A stretch of 22,861 bases of DNA, taken from positions 1 to 22,861 of the forward strand of contig JAIYAA010000249.1 of NCBI GenBank assembly GCA_027489295.1. Direction: 5' to 3'. Below are positions 9,969 to 17,682 of this stretch, one piece after another; the stretch's first letter is position 1; every line of letters starts with the position of its first letter. The translations under genes were made by a program, and so were the position numbers. The DNA comes from Sphingomonadales bacterium (GTDB taxonomy: Bacteria > Pseudomonadota > Alphaproteobacteria > Sphingomonadales > Sphingomonadaceae). A model generated the notes under the pieces. That model was not told where the DNA came from. It did not search any database and saw only the letters and a list, made by a program, of their open reading frames with translations.

Positions 9969-10667
9969 TTACCCCAGCGGCGGCAGGGCCCAGTCGATCG
10001 GCTTCTGGCCGATGCTTTCCAGAAATGCGTTCGCCTTGCTGAAATGCCGCGAGCCGAAGAACCCGGAATGCGCTGACAGCGGCGACGGGTGGGGGGCCTT
10101 CAACACCAGGTGCCGGCCGCCCTTGTCGATCGAGTCGACGAACGCCGCCTTCTTCTGCGCGTGGCTGCCCCAGAGCAGGAACACCACCGGCTCTGCTTTC
10201 GCGTTGACCAGCCGGATCACCGCGTCGGTGAAGCGTTCCCAGCCGCGGCCCTGATGCGCTGCGGCGCGGCCCATTTCCACCGTCAGCACCGCGTTGAGCA
10301 GCAGCACGCCCTGCTCCGCCCAATGCTCCAGAAAGCCGTGCCGCGCGCGGGGGATGCCGAGGTCGGTCTCCATCTCCTTGTAGATGTTGACCAGGCTGGG
10401 CGGCGTGCGCACGCCCGGCTGCACCGAGAAGCACAGGCCGTGCGCCTGGCCCTCGCCATGATAGGGGTCCTGCCCGAGGATCACCACACGCACCTGCTCC
10501 AGCGGGGTCAGGTCGAGCGCGCGGAACCAGTTGCTGCCGGCCGGGAAGATGCGCTTCCCCGCCGCCTTCTCGGCGCGCAGATAGTCGCGCAGCGCCGCCA
10601 TATAGGGCTGGGCGAATTCGTCCTCGAGCGGGGCCAGCCAGCTCGGGTGCAGCTTGATCATCGACAT
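9969..10667 (-). CDS. ung: Uracil-DNA glycosylase, family 1
   Basis: Removes uracil from DNA as the first step of base-excision repair. The water-activating motif [13 protein letters not shown] (catalytic Asp D67 in this numbering), the uracil-binding asparagine in [10 protein letters not shown], and the DNA-intercalation loop [20 protein letters not shown] (His H193) are all intact. The product is 232 aa from the ATG at 10667, a usual length. An in-frame ATG at 10691 would add eight residues (MRTGQSAP) with no family match, and one at 10661 would trim two; none has a clear Shine-Dalgarno. It is convergent to thiC and divergent from the secreted protein gene at 10776. Confidence 0.97.
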   Translation of the reverse strand: MSMIKLHPSWLAPLEDEFAQPYMAALRDYLRAEKAAGKRIFPAGSNWFRALDLTPLEQVRVVILGQDPYHGEGQAHGLCFSVQPGVRTPPSLVNIYKEMETDLGIPRARHGFLEHWAEQGVLLLNAVLTVEMGRAAAHQGRGWERFTDAVIRLVNAKAEPVVFLLWGSHAQKKAAFVDSIDKGGRHLVLKAPHPSPLSAHSGFFGSRHFSKANAFLESIGQKPIDWALPPLG

Positions 10668-10775
10668 GGGCGCACTCTGTCCGGTGCGCATGCGGGCCTG
10701 TCAATCGCCGCCTATTGACAGCGTTGACGAGGCGGATAGCCTGCACCCCAACCAAAACAAGGGAGGAGGGGTGCC

Positions 10776-11333
10776 ATGAAGTCATGGCCAATCATGGTCG
10801 CGTGCTGTGTGTCTGCCGTTGTCGCGTCGCCTGCACTGGCGCAGGCCCAGCAGCCGGCCGATATTTCCAAGCAGATCATCAATGCGCCGACGCCGGAGAC
10901 CTTCAACGTCTATGGCCTCAGCACCAAGCCGGCGGTGGTGAAGGACAAGAACGTCCAGGGCGGCCGCGCGCTGCGCGTGCCGATCACCAGCGCATCGGAC
11001 CAGCCGTGGAGCGTAGGGCTGATCTCGACGATCAACCAGCCGGTGAAGAAGGGCGACAAGCTGGTGGTCGCCGTTTGGGCGCGCGCGGAGAAGCTGCCCG
11101 AGGGCGCCACCACCGCCAAGATCTCCACGATCCAGGTCGGTCTCGCCAAGGAGCCCTATACCACCGTGTTCAAGGGCGAGGCGGAAGTCGGCAGCGAATG
11201 GAAGATGGTCCACGTCGTCGGCACCGCCGACCGCGACTATGCGGTGGGCGACATCTCGATCTCGCTCCACCTCGCCACCGCCAAGCAGGTGCTCGACATC
11301 GGGCCGATCCTGCTGCTCGACCTCAACAAGTAA
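10776..11333 (+). CDS. Secreted single-domain protein, carbohydrate-binding (CBM4/9-like) beta-sandwich
   Basis: A 185-residue exported protein. The signal peptide is MKSWPIMVACCVSAVVASPA with cleavage near residue 22 (ALA/Q). The mature part follows the pattern of galactose-binding-like jelly-roll modules: GGRALRVPI, then PWSVGLISTINQPVKKGDKL, VVAVWARAEKL, GSEWKMVHVVGTA and a closing strand VLDIGPILLLDL. Such modules usually sit beside glycoside hydrolase domains; here the module is alone. GGGAGGAGGGG precedes the ATG. It is not in an operon with the GH115 gene (about 5 kb away on the other strand), but both could serve plant polysaccharide use. The family is inferred from pattern only, and the ligand is unknown. 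Confidence 0.65.
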   Translation: MKSWPIMVACCVSAVVASPALAQAQQPADISKQIINAPTPETFNVYGLSTKPAVVKDKNVQGGRALRVPITSASDQPWSVGLISTINQPVKKGDKLVVAVWARAEKLPEGATTAKISTIQVGLAKEPYTTVFKGEAEVGSEWKMVHVVGTADRDYAVGDISISLHLATAKQVLDIGPILLLDLNK

Positions 11334-11760
11334 TCCGACGCAGCGTCTCAGGATCGCGGATGCCCGCGTAGAAGGCGGCGAGACAGGCGGCGAAGAGGCC
11401 GTCCGTCTCGCTGTCGGCGGCCTCGAACAGGGTCATCGACGAGCGGACCTTCACCGCGTCGATCCCGCCGAGGATCGCCTCGGCCGAGCGTTTGCCGGCA
11501 TGGCCCAGCAAAGCTGTCGTCGCCGCCCGGAGCCGGCCCCCGAGCAGCGGGTGGGCGAGATAGGCCCGCGCCTCGGCAAGATCGGCGATCGCATATCGCT
11601 GCGCCATGTCGCTGCGGCCCAGCCCGGCGATCTGGGGAAAGACGTACCAGATCCAGTGGCTGGTCTTGCGGCCGCGCTCGAGCTCCGCCAGCGCGACCGC
11701 GAAATCGCGTGCCTGTGCGGCGACGAAGCGGTCGAGCGGATCCATCCCCGCCGCCTGCAT
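11323..11760 (-). CDS. DUF1810 family protein
   Basis: A small soluble alpha-helical protein (145 aa from the first ATG, 140 from the ATG at 11745). Family marks are DPLDRFVAAQ at the start, KTSHWIWYVFPQIAGLG in the middle and a DAVKVRSSMTLFEAA segment. The family has no firmly known biochemical role. The ATG at 11760 shares a base with the ubiG stop (TGATG), which favours translational coupling. The internal ATG at 11745 matches the usual family start better but has GGCGGGG directly against it, too close for an ideal ribosome site. The 3' end overlaps the convergent secreted-protein gene by 11 bases. Confidence 0.85.
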   Translation of the reverse strand: MQAAGMDPLDRFVAAQARDFAVALAELERGRKTSHWIWYVFPQIAGLGRSDMAQRYAIADLAEARAYLAHPLLGGRLRAATTALLGHAGKRSAEAILGGIDAVKVRSSMTLFEAADSETDGLFAACLAAFYAGIRDPETLRRITC

Positions 11761-12491
11761 CAGGCGTGGACGGCGGTCAGCAGATAGTTGAGCGCCTCGT
11801 TCTCACTCACCACGAAGCCGCGGCTAGGGGAGAGGCTGAGACCCTGGCGGTCGATCACCTTCATGCCGGCGTCTGCCAGCAGCGCCTCCAGTTCCTCGGG
11901 CTTGAGGAAGCGGCTCCAGTCATGCGTGCCCTTGGGAATCGCGCCGGTGCCCTCGGCCAGCGTGATCATCGCCAGGCGCGAGAGCGGCGTGCGGTTGGGG
12001 GTGGAGAGCACCATCAGTCCGCCCTCGGCCAGCGCGCCGGCCAGCCCGCGGACGAAGGCGGCGGGATCGCTGACATGCTCGATCACCTCCATCGAGGTGA
12101 CGAGGTCGAAGGTGCGGCCGGCCAGATCCTCGATGCCGCCATGGACATAGTCGATCGGCAGCCCGGACGGTGCGGCATGCGCGCGCGCGGCGCCGATATT
12201 CTCGCCCGCCGCGTCCACGCCGGTCACCCGCGCGCCGAGCCGGGCAAGCGGCTCGCACAGCAGCCCGGCGCCGCAGCCCACATCGATCGCGGTCTTGCCG
12301 GTGAGCGGCATGAAGTCGGCCGAATCGCCCGTCCAGTGGGCGTCGATCGCGCGGCGGATATAGCCTAGCCGCGCAGGATTCAGCCTGTGCAACATGGCCG
12401 AAGAGCCCTTTGGATTCCACCAATCGGCCGCCAGACGACCGAAATGTTCCGCTTCACGGGGGTCAATCGTAGCTATTGTTGCGTTCGGCAT
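11760..12491 (-). CDS. ubiG: 3-demethylubiquinone / polyprenyl dihydroxybenzoate O-methyltransferase UbiG
   Basis: A SAM-dependent O-methyltransferase that catalyses both O-methylation steps of ubiquinone synthesis. Length is 243 aa, normal. SAM motif I is DVGCGAGLLCEPLARLGA from residue 70, the acidic residue after beta-2 is in VTGVDAAGENI, and MEVIEHVSDP (134-143) is the UbiG-type post-II block. The N-terminal DPREAEHFGRLAADWWNPKG and LNPARLGYI are family-specific. It is divergent from lysC with only 58 bases between start codons and probably heads a two-gene unit with the DUF1810 gene. ubiG beside lysC is a common alphaproteobacterial arrangement. Confidence 0.96.
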   Translation of the reverse strand: MPNATIATIDPREAEHFGRLAADWWNPKGSSAMLHRLNPARLGYIRRAIDAHWTGDSADFMPLTGKTAIDVGCGAGLLCEPLARLGARVTGVDAAGENIGAARAHAAPSGLPIDYVHGGIEDLAGRTFDLVTSMEVIEHVSDPAAFVRGLAGALAEGGLMVLSTPNRTPLSRLAMITLAEGTGAIPKGTHDWSRFLKPEELEALLADAGMKVIDRQGLSLSPSRGFVVSENEALNYLLTAVHA

Positions 12492-12549
12492 CGCTGGCTC
12501 CTATCAGGCACGCCCATCTCTCCCAAGGGCAGGAAACAAGCAACCAGCC

Positions 12550-13821
12550 ATGGCGCGTATCGTAATGAAGTTCGGCGGCACATCGATGGCCGGGATCGAG
12601 CGTATCCGCAGCGTTGCCGCGCGCGTCAAACGCGAATGGGAGGCAGGCAACCAGGTCGCCGTGGTCGTCTCGGCGATGGCGGGCGAGACCGATCGGCTGG
12701 TCGGCTTCTGCCGCGAGGCCTCCTCGCTCTACGATCCCAAGGAATATGACGTGGTCGTCTCCGCCGGCGAGCAGATCACGAGCGGCCTGCTGGCGATCGC
12801 GCTGCAGGCGATCGGCGTGCCGGCGCGCTCCTGGCTCGGCTGGCAGCTGCCGGTGCAGACTTCGGACGCCTTCGCCAAGGCGCGCATCGAGGATATCGGC
12901 ACGGACGCGCTGCTCGCCAGCATGGGCGCGGGCGAAGTCGCGGTGATCCCGGGCTTCCAGGGCGTGCACGACAACCGCATCACCACGCTCGGCCGCGGTG
13001 GGTCGGACACGTCGGCGGTGGCGGTGGCGGCGGCGGTGAAGGCCGATCGCTGCGACATCTACACCGATGTCGACGGGGTCTACACCACCGACCCGCGCAT
13101 CGTGCCGCGCGCGCGCAAGCTGAAGCGCGTGACCTACGAGGAAATGCTCGAACTCGCCAGCGTCGGCGCCAAGGTGCTCCAGACCCGTTCGGTCGGCCTG
13201 GCGATGAAGGAAGGGGTTCGCGTGCAGGTGCTCTCGTCCTTCACGGGCGACGACGCGCCGATGGCAGATACATTGCCCGGGACGATGATCGTGGGCGAAG
13301 AGGAGATTCAGGACGTGGAACGCCAGCTCATCACCGGCATCGCGCACGACAAGAACGAAGCCAAGATCACGCTGACCGCGGTGCCGGACAAGCCCGGCGC
13401 GGTGGCATCGATCTTCACGCCGCTTGCCGATGCCAGCATCAATGTCGACATGATCATCCAGAACATCGCGCATCAGAGCGCCGGCAGCGCCAGTGCCACC
13501 GACGTGACGTTCACGGTGCCGGCGGCGGACCTGGCGCGCTCGCTGGAGATTCTGGCGCAGGCGAAGGAATCGATCGGCTTCACCGACATCAGCCATGACA
13601 CGCGGGTGGCGAAGGTCTCGGTGGTCGGCGTCGGCATGCGCAGCCATGCCGGTGTCGCCGCGACGATGTTCCAGACGCTGGGCGCGCGCGGCATCAACAT
13701 CCAGGCGATCACCACCTCCGAGATCAAGGTCTCGGTGCTGATCGAAGAGGATTACACCGAACTCGCGGTGCGCGTGCTGCACACGGCCTATGGCCTCGAC
13801 GCGGACGACGTCGCCGCCTGA
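12550..13821 (+). CDS. lysC: Aspartate kinase, ACT-domain type
   Basis: Phosphorylates aspartate, the first step toward lysine, diaminopimelate, threonine and methionine. It has 423 aa, the length of monofunctional class aspartokinases. The kinase domain (about residues 1-240) starts with VMKFGGTSMAG and includes ITTLGRGGSDTSAVA and SVGAKVLQTRSV. Two C-terminal ACT domains (about 260-340 and 345-423) should bind lysine and/or threonine for feedback control. The start is the ATG at 12550, where the kinase motif begins; Shine-Dalgarno pairing is weak (GGCAGGAAA, distant). A GTG at 13315 (codon 256) with AGGAG before it could be an internal start for a separate regulatory subunit. Confidence 0.97.
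   Translation: MARIVMKFGGTSMAGIERIRSVAARVKREWEAGNQVAVVVSAMAGETDRLVGFCREASSLYDPKEYDVVVSAGEQITSGLLAIALQAIGVPARSWLGWQLPVQTSDAFAKARIEDIGTDALLASMGAGEVAVIPGFQGVHDNRITTLGRGGSDTSAVAVAAAVKADRCDIYTDVDGVYTTDPRIVPRARKLKRVTYEEMLELASVGAKVLQTRSVGLAMKEGVRVQVLSSFTGDDAPMADTLPGTMIVGEEEIQDVERQLITGIAHDKNEAKITLTAVPDKPGAVASIFTPLADASINVDMIIQNIAHQSAGSASATDVTFTVPAADLARSLEILAQAKESIGFTDISHDTRVAKVSVVGVGMRSHAGVAATMFQTLGARGINIQAITTSEIKVSVLIEEDYTELAVRVLHTAYGLDADDVAA
13301..13317 (+). promoter_or_regulatory. Possible internal ribosome site and GTG start within lysC
   Basis: AGGAG at 13301-13305 lies 9 bases before an in-frame GTG (codon 256 of lysC) at the boundary of the kinase and ACT domains. Aspartokinases of Bacillus subtilis and Corynebacterium glutamicum make a separate beta subunit from an internal in-frame start in the equivalent region. 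The product here would be 168 aa. Whether it is used here is inference. Confidence 0.4.
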
Positions 13822-13829
13822 TGGCGCAT

Positions 13830-13858
13830 GGGGGCGTGGCCGATCCGGCTACGCCCCC
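13830..13858. terminator. Strong hairpin between convergent lysC and GH115 gene
   Basis: GGGGGCGTGGCCG and CGGCTACGCCCCC form a 13-pair stem (one G-U) around the loop ATC, eight bases after the lysC stop. The right arm contains the TAG stop and last codons of the convergent GH115 gene. There is no T-run on either side, so it may be a weak or Rho-assisted bidirectional terminator or a 3'-end protecting structure. Confidence 0.6.
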
Positions 13859-16437
13859 GTCGTCACGACCACGCGCTGCAGGACGACATTGTCGTCGATG
13901 CGCCAGACCTTCACGACATGGGCCCCGGCTGCAATCGCGGGGAAGCGCGCGGTAAGCGTGCGGCCATTCTCCTCGACCGCCTGGTTCCAGTCGCGCTGGG
14001 CCTGGGTGGTTGTCGCATTCGGCGCGGGGACGAGGCTGTCGGTGAGGATCTGCACCGGGCCGTCGTTCACCGACACGCCGAGGCGCTGCTGGTTGCGGCC
14101 GGTGGTGTCGAGCGTCGGCACCAGCTCCAGCGCGACGGTCAGCGGCCCGCCCTTGGGAAGCGTAACTGCGTAGTCCACGTGGACTCCGTGCGACGCGGTG
14201 GTGGCGGGGTGGCCCTGCGGGAAGGTCGTCACGGCACCCTGCGTGCGGCCCAGATGCGGCACGCGACGCCAGCTCAGACCCTTGCCGCCACGGGCCGTCG
14301 CGAAGTCCGGCGCCTCGATCACGATCTGATCAGCGGGCAGGGTCGGGGCGACGAAAACGATCGGGCCGCCCTTGCCATCGACACGTCGCACCGCCGGCAT
14401 CACCTGCTGCTTGGGTTCCTGCCAGCTGGTATAGCCAATATGGGTCTGGGCCATCATCCCCGCCCACTTGCCGCCGTTCAGGGCATGATAGGCGTCGGTG
14501 ATCTCGCCGTCCCGCGCAAAGGCGCGCTCGGCCTGATCGGCGAAAGTGTTGGCGCGGGCATCGCCAGCCGCGGTGAGGCGGCGGTTCCAGGCGACGGCGT
14601 AATAGAGCCGGTACAGGTTCGCGACCGCCACGATCGGGTGCTCGACCAGCTGGAACCACGCGTCGCGCGCCTCCGCGGCGATCCGCGGCTTCACAGCGGC
14701 CATGTCGCGCTCCAGCGCTTCCCATTCTGCGACCACGCGGCCGAAGTCGCCGCCATCCAGCTTGCCGTCGTTGCGCACCGGGCCCAGCGCGAAACTGTCG
14801 GCATCGAGCAGCTCGGGCTTCCGCCGCGCGGCGAGTTGGCTGTAGCGGGTGAGGATCGCGCCGACCTTCTCCGCCACGTCGGGACCGAACGCAGCGCCTG
14901 CCCAGCGCGCCGCATAGGCGGTCATCGCCTCGAGCGACATCGCCTCCGGATTCCAGGCCTGGTCGAGGAAGAAGCTGAGCGGATATTCCATCGGCTTCAG
15001 GTCGCCGACATTGGCGATCCAGATCGTCCGTGCACCCCGCTGCCAGGCGAGGTCCATCTGCTGCCAGCTCTTCTCGATCTGGTTGGTATTCAGCCACTTG
15101 TAGTTGCGCGGCGCACCGACATAATCGAAGTGATAATAGACGCCGTAGCCGCCCTTGCGGGTGAGATCGGCGGTGGCGAGCCGGCGGATCTGGCCCCAAT
15201 TGTCGTCGGCGAACAGCAACGTCACGTCATCCGGCACGCGCATGCCGTGATCGTAATAGTCCTGCACTTCCTTGTAGAGCGCCCACATCTGCGGCGTTGC
15301 CTCGGCGGGGCGCTTGGTCACGTCCGCCAGGATCGCGCGCTGGTCGGCGACGATTGTCTCGAGCAGCTCGGTTGCGGTCCCCTCCGCCATCGCCTCGTCG
15401 CCGTCGCCGCGCATGCCGACCGTGACGAGGCAGTCATAGCCCTTGCCGTCGCCCTTCGACATCATCCGCTCGATGCCGCCCCGCCAGAAGCGGCGGAGAT
15501 TTGCTGCGTTGGTCGCATAATCCCATTTGCCGCCGGTGACGCCCTGACCGGTATTGCGGTGCCATTCCTCCTGCGCGCGGCTCATCGGTTCGTGGTGCGA
15601 GGAGCCCATCACCACGCCCATCGCATCGGCGAGCACCATATTGCGGGGATCGTCGTCGTTGAACGCCTTGCCCCACATGGCGGGCCAGAGGTAATTGCCC
15701 TTCAGCCGCAGCAGCAGCTCGAAGACATGCGCGTACATCGCGGCATTGACCCCGCCGAAATGCCGCTTCGCCCAGCCGCTGAAGCAGGGATCCTCGTCGT
15801 TGATGAAGAAGCCGCGATAGCGCACCCGCGGCTGGTCGCGCCGGTTGCCCGGGGCGAGCGTCACGTCGCGGCGGCGCCGGACCGGCACGTCCGCGAACCA
15901 GTGCCAGGGGGAGACGCCGATCCGCCGCGAGACGTCGTAGGTGCCAAAGACGGCGCCGCGTCGGTCCGCGCCGACGATCACCAGCGCCTGGGGGATGCCG
16001 GGGGCGGGGTGATCGAGCACGATCTGGCGATAGGCCTCCCATTCGCCCTGCAGGTCTCGGGCGTCGATCCGCCCCTGCCGCACCAGCGTGTCGAGCATCG
16101 GCGAGCGGCCGAGCTGGCCGATCACCACTACCGGCCCGCTGGCGTCCGCGAGGCGATGGGCACGCTTCGGTGCGGTCCCGCCGACGCGCGCCAGATCCTG
16201 CGCGAACGCATCGGCGACATGGACGAGCGCGGGATCGGCATCGGCATCGATCAGCAGCGTCGCGGGCACGCCGTCGCGGATCAGCGGAAAGCCCGCGGCG
16301 CCCTTGGCCGCCAGCAGCGCCAGCGCCTCCGGCGCCGTTTCGGCATCCGTGCCGGCCGCGACCAGCGTCGCTGCGGCCGAGGCTTGCAACAGCGTGCGGC
16401 GATCCACCGCTAGGGCGGAATCGATGGGCCGGGACAT
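13849..16437 (-). CDS. GH115 family xylan alpha-glucuronidase, probably Tat-exported
   Basis: An 862-residue glycoside hydrolase of family 115, whose members remove (4-O-methyl-)glucuronic acid from internal or terminal xylose of glucuronoxylan. Family blocks are RYRGFFINDEDPCFSGWA, LRLKGNYLWPAMWGKAFNDD, GVVMGSSHHEPMSRAQEEW and GVYYHFDYVGAPRNYKW; the C-terminal 200 residues (about 640-862) form the usual beta-rich accessory domain. I choose the ATG at 16437, preceded by AGGAG, over an upstream ATG at 16500. The N-terminus DRRTLLQASAAATLVAAG carries a twin-arginine pair (R13, R14) before a hydrophobic stretch, suggesting Tat export of a folded enzyme. It lies opposite to lysC and to the next gene, so it is a single-gene unit. 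Confidence 0.93.
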   Translation of the reverse strand: MSRPIDSALAVDRRTLLQASAAATLVAAGTDAETAPEALALLAAKGAAGFPLIRDGVPATLLIDADADPALVHVADAFAQDLARVGGTAPKRAHRLADASGPVVVIGQLGRSPMLDTLVRQGRIDARDLQGEWEAYRQIVLDHPAPGIPQALVIVGADRRGAVFGTYDVSRRIGVSPWHWFADVPVRRRRDVTLAPGNRRDQPRVRYRGFFINDEDPCFSGWAKRHFGGVNAAMYAHVFELLLRLKGNYLWPAMWGKAFNDDDPRNMVLADAMGVVMGSSHHEPMSRAQEEWHRNTGQGVTGGKWDYATNAANLRRFWRGGIERMMSKGDGKGYDCLVTVGMRGDGDEAMAEGTATELLETIVADQRAILADVTKRPAEATPQMWALYKEVQDYYDHGMRVPDDVTLLFADDNWGQIRRLATADLTRKGGYGVYYHFDYVGAPRNYKWLNTNQIEKSWQQMDLAWQRGARTIWIANVGDLKPMEYPLSFFLDQAWNPEAMSLEAMTAYAARWAGAAFGPDVAEKVGAILTRYSQLAARRKPELLDADSFALGPVRNDGKLDGGDFGRVVAEWEALERDMAAVKPRIAAEARDAWFQLVEHPIVAVANLYRLYYAVAWNRRLTAAGDARANTFADQAERAFARDGEITDAYHALNGGKWAGMMAQTHIGYTSWQEPKQQVMPAVRRVDGKGGPIVFVAPTLPADQIVIEAPDFATARGGKGLSWRRVPHLGRTQGAVTTFPQGHPATTASHGVHVDYAVTLPKGGPLTVALELVPTLDTTGRNQQRLGVSVNDGPVQILTDSLVPAPNATTTQAQRDWNQAVEENGRTLTARFPAIAAGAHVVKVWRIDDNVVLQRVVVTTGA

Positions 16438-16572
16438 CGCATCTCCTGCAATTCTTGTTCTTGATACCGCTATCATGCCCAGCCCCCGGACGACGGGCAA
16501 GCGCCAACCCCCGCGCGCCCGCGATTGCGGGCCCTTGCGGACATGGTGCCCGCGGCGCTAGGCGCTCGGCCC

Positions 16573-17604
16573 ATGACCAGCACCTCCACGATCGGCGCCG
16601 AGCGCCTGGCCCGCCGCATGGCGCGCGGTTGCGACTTCCTGGGCAGCGAGACTGCCATTCTCGGCGGCGCGATGTCCTGGGTGTCGGAGCGCAACCTCGT
16701 CTCCGCCATTTCGAACGCGGGCGGCTTCGGCGTGATCGCGTGCGGCGCGATGAGCCCCGAACTGCTCGATGCCGAGATCGCCGCGACCAAGGCGCTGACG
16801 GACAAGCCCTTCGGCGTCAACCTGATCACCATGCACCCGCAGCTGTTCGAGCTGATCGACGTGTGCGGCAAGCACGGGGTCGGCCATGTCGTGCTCGCGG
16901 GCGGGCTGCCGCCGGCGGGGTCGCTCGATGCGATCAAGGGCCACGGCGCCAAGCTGATCTGCTTCGCGCCCGCGGTCAGCCTCGCCAAGAAGCTGATCCG
17001 CTCGGGCGTCGACGCGCTCGTCGTCGAGGGCATGGAGGCCGGCGGGCATATCGGCCCGGTCTCGACCAGCGTGCTGGCGCAGGAGATCCTGCCCGAGGTC
17101 GCGAGCCAGGTCCCCGTGTTCGTCGCCGGCGGCATCGGCCGGGGCGAGGCGATCGCCGGCTATCTCGACATGGGCGCGGCGGGCGTGCAGCTCGGCACCC
17201 GCTTTGCCGCTGCCACCGAGAGCATCGCGCACGCCAATTTCAAGAAAGCGTTCATCCGCGCTTCGGCGCGCGATGCGATCGCCAGCGTGCAGATCGATCC
17301 GCGCCTGCCGGTGATCCCGGTGCGCGCGCTGAAGAATGCCGGCGGCGAGCTGTTCACCGCCAAGCAGCGCGAAGTGGCGCAGGCGCTCGACGCGGGCGGC
17401 ATCGCGATGGCCGAGGCGCAGCTGCAGATCGAGCATTACTGGGCGGGCGCGCTGCGCCGCGCGGTGATCGACGGCGATGTCGAGCATGGCAGCGTGATGG
17501 CGGGCCAGTCGGTCGGCATGGTCACCAAGGAAGAGCCGGTGGCGACGATCATCGAAACGCTGATGGCCGAAGCCGCCCATGCGCTGGAGAAGCGCGCGGC
17601 CTGA
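16573..17604 (+). CDS. Nitronate monooxygenase-like FMN flavoprotein (2-nitropropane dioxygenase / FabK fold)
   Basis: A TIM-barrel FMN enzyme of 343 aa. The pattern LGGAMSWVSERNLVSAISNA, GGFGVIACGAMSPELLDAEI, then EGMEAGGHIGPVST with conserved H159, VPVFVAGGIGRGEAIAGYL and MGAAGVQLGTRFAAATES is typical of the nitronate monooxygenase/enoyl-ACP reductase II superfamily. It may oxidise alkyl nitronates or act as an NAD(P)H:quinone reductase; sequence alone does not decide. The ATG at 16573 was chosen because the conserved region follows it; an upstream frame start at 16525 adds 16 unmatched residues. It is divergent from the GH115 gene and 78 bases upstream of ptsP, with a hairpin in the gap. 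Confidence 0.87.
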   Translation: MTSTSTIGAERLARRMARGCDFLGSETAILGGAMSWVSERNLVSAISNAGGFGVIACGAMSPELLDAEIAATKALTDKPFGVNLITMHPQLFELIDVCGKHGVGHVVLAGGLPPAGSLDAIKGHGAKLICFAPAVSLAKKLIRSGVDALVVEGMEAGGHIGPVSTSVLAQEILPEVASQVPVFVAGGIGRGEAIAGYLDMGAAGVQLGTRFAAATESIAHANFKKAFIRASARDAIASVQIDPRLPVIPVRALKNAGGELFTAKQREVAQALDAGGIAMAEAQLQIEHYWAGALRRAVIDGDVEHGSVMAGQSVGMVTKEEPVATIIETLMAEAAHALEKRAA

Positions 17605-17635
17605 CGCTAGGGCCACGGGGTTTCTTTGCTTTTGC

Positions 17636-17662
17636 TGCGCACCCGCTTGGCGTGGGTGCGCA
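17636..17662 (+). terminator. Hairpin between the nitronate monooxygenase gene and ptsP
   Basis: TGCGCACCC (17636-17644) and GGGTGCGCA (17654-17662) are a perfect 9-pair inverted repeat with a 9-base loop. It lies 31 bases after one stop and 20 bases before the ptsP ATG. No T-run follows. It could end transcription of the upstream gene or structure the ptsP leader; ptsP lacks an obvious Shine-Dalgarno in the 20 bases between. Confidence 0.4.
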
Positions 17663-17682
17663 CAATCTGTTAGCGCTGTCCT

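Noticed and set aside
10715..10740. Two TTGAC-type hexamers upstream of the secreted protein gene as -35 boxes
   Set aside because: No -10 hexamer lies at 16-18 bases from either one, so the match is likely chance.
12463..13782. A 439-codon minus-strand open frame opposite lysC
   Set aside because: It is antisense to a secure aspartokinase and has shadow-type composition.
13828..16413. An 861-codon plus-strand open frame opposite the GH115 gene
   Set aside because: The product has no recognisable domain and a shadow-like His/Arg/Ala composition; the GH115 frame on the other strand is unmistakable.
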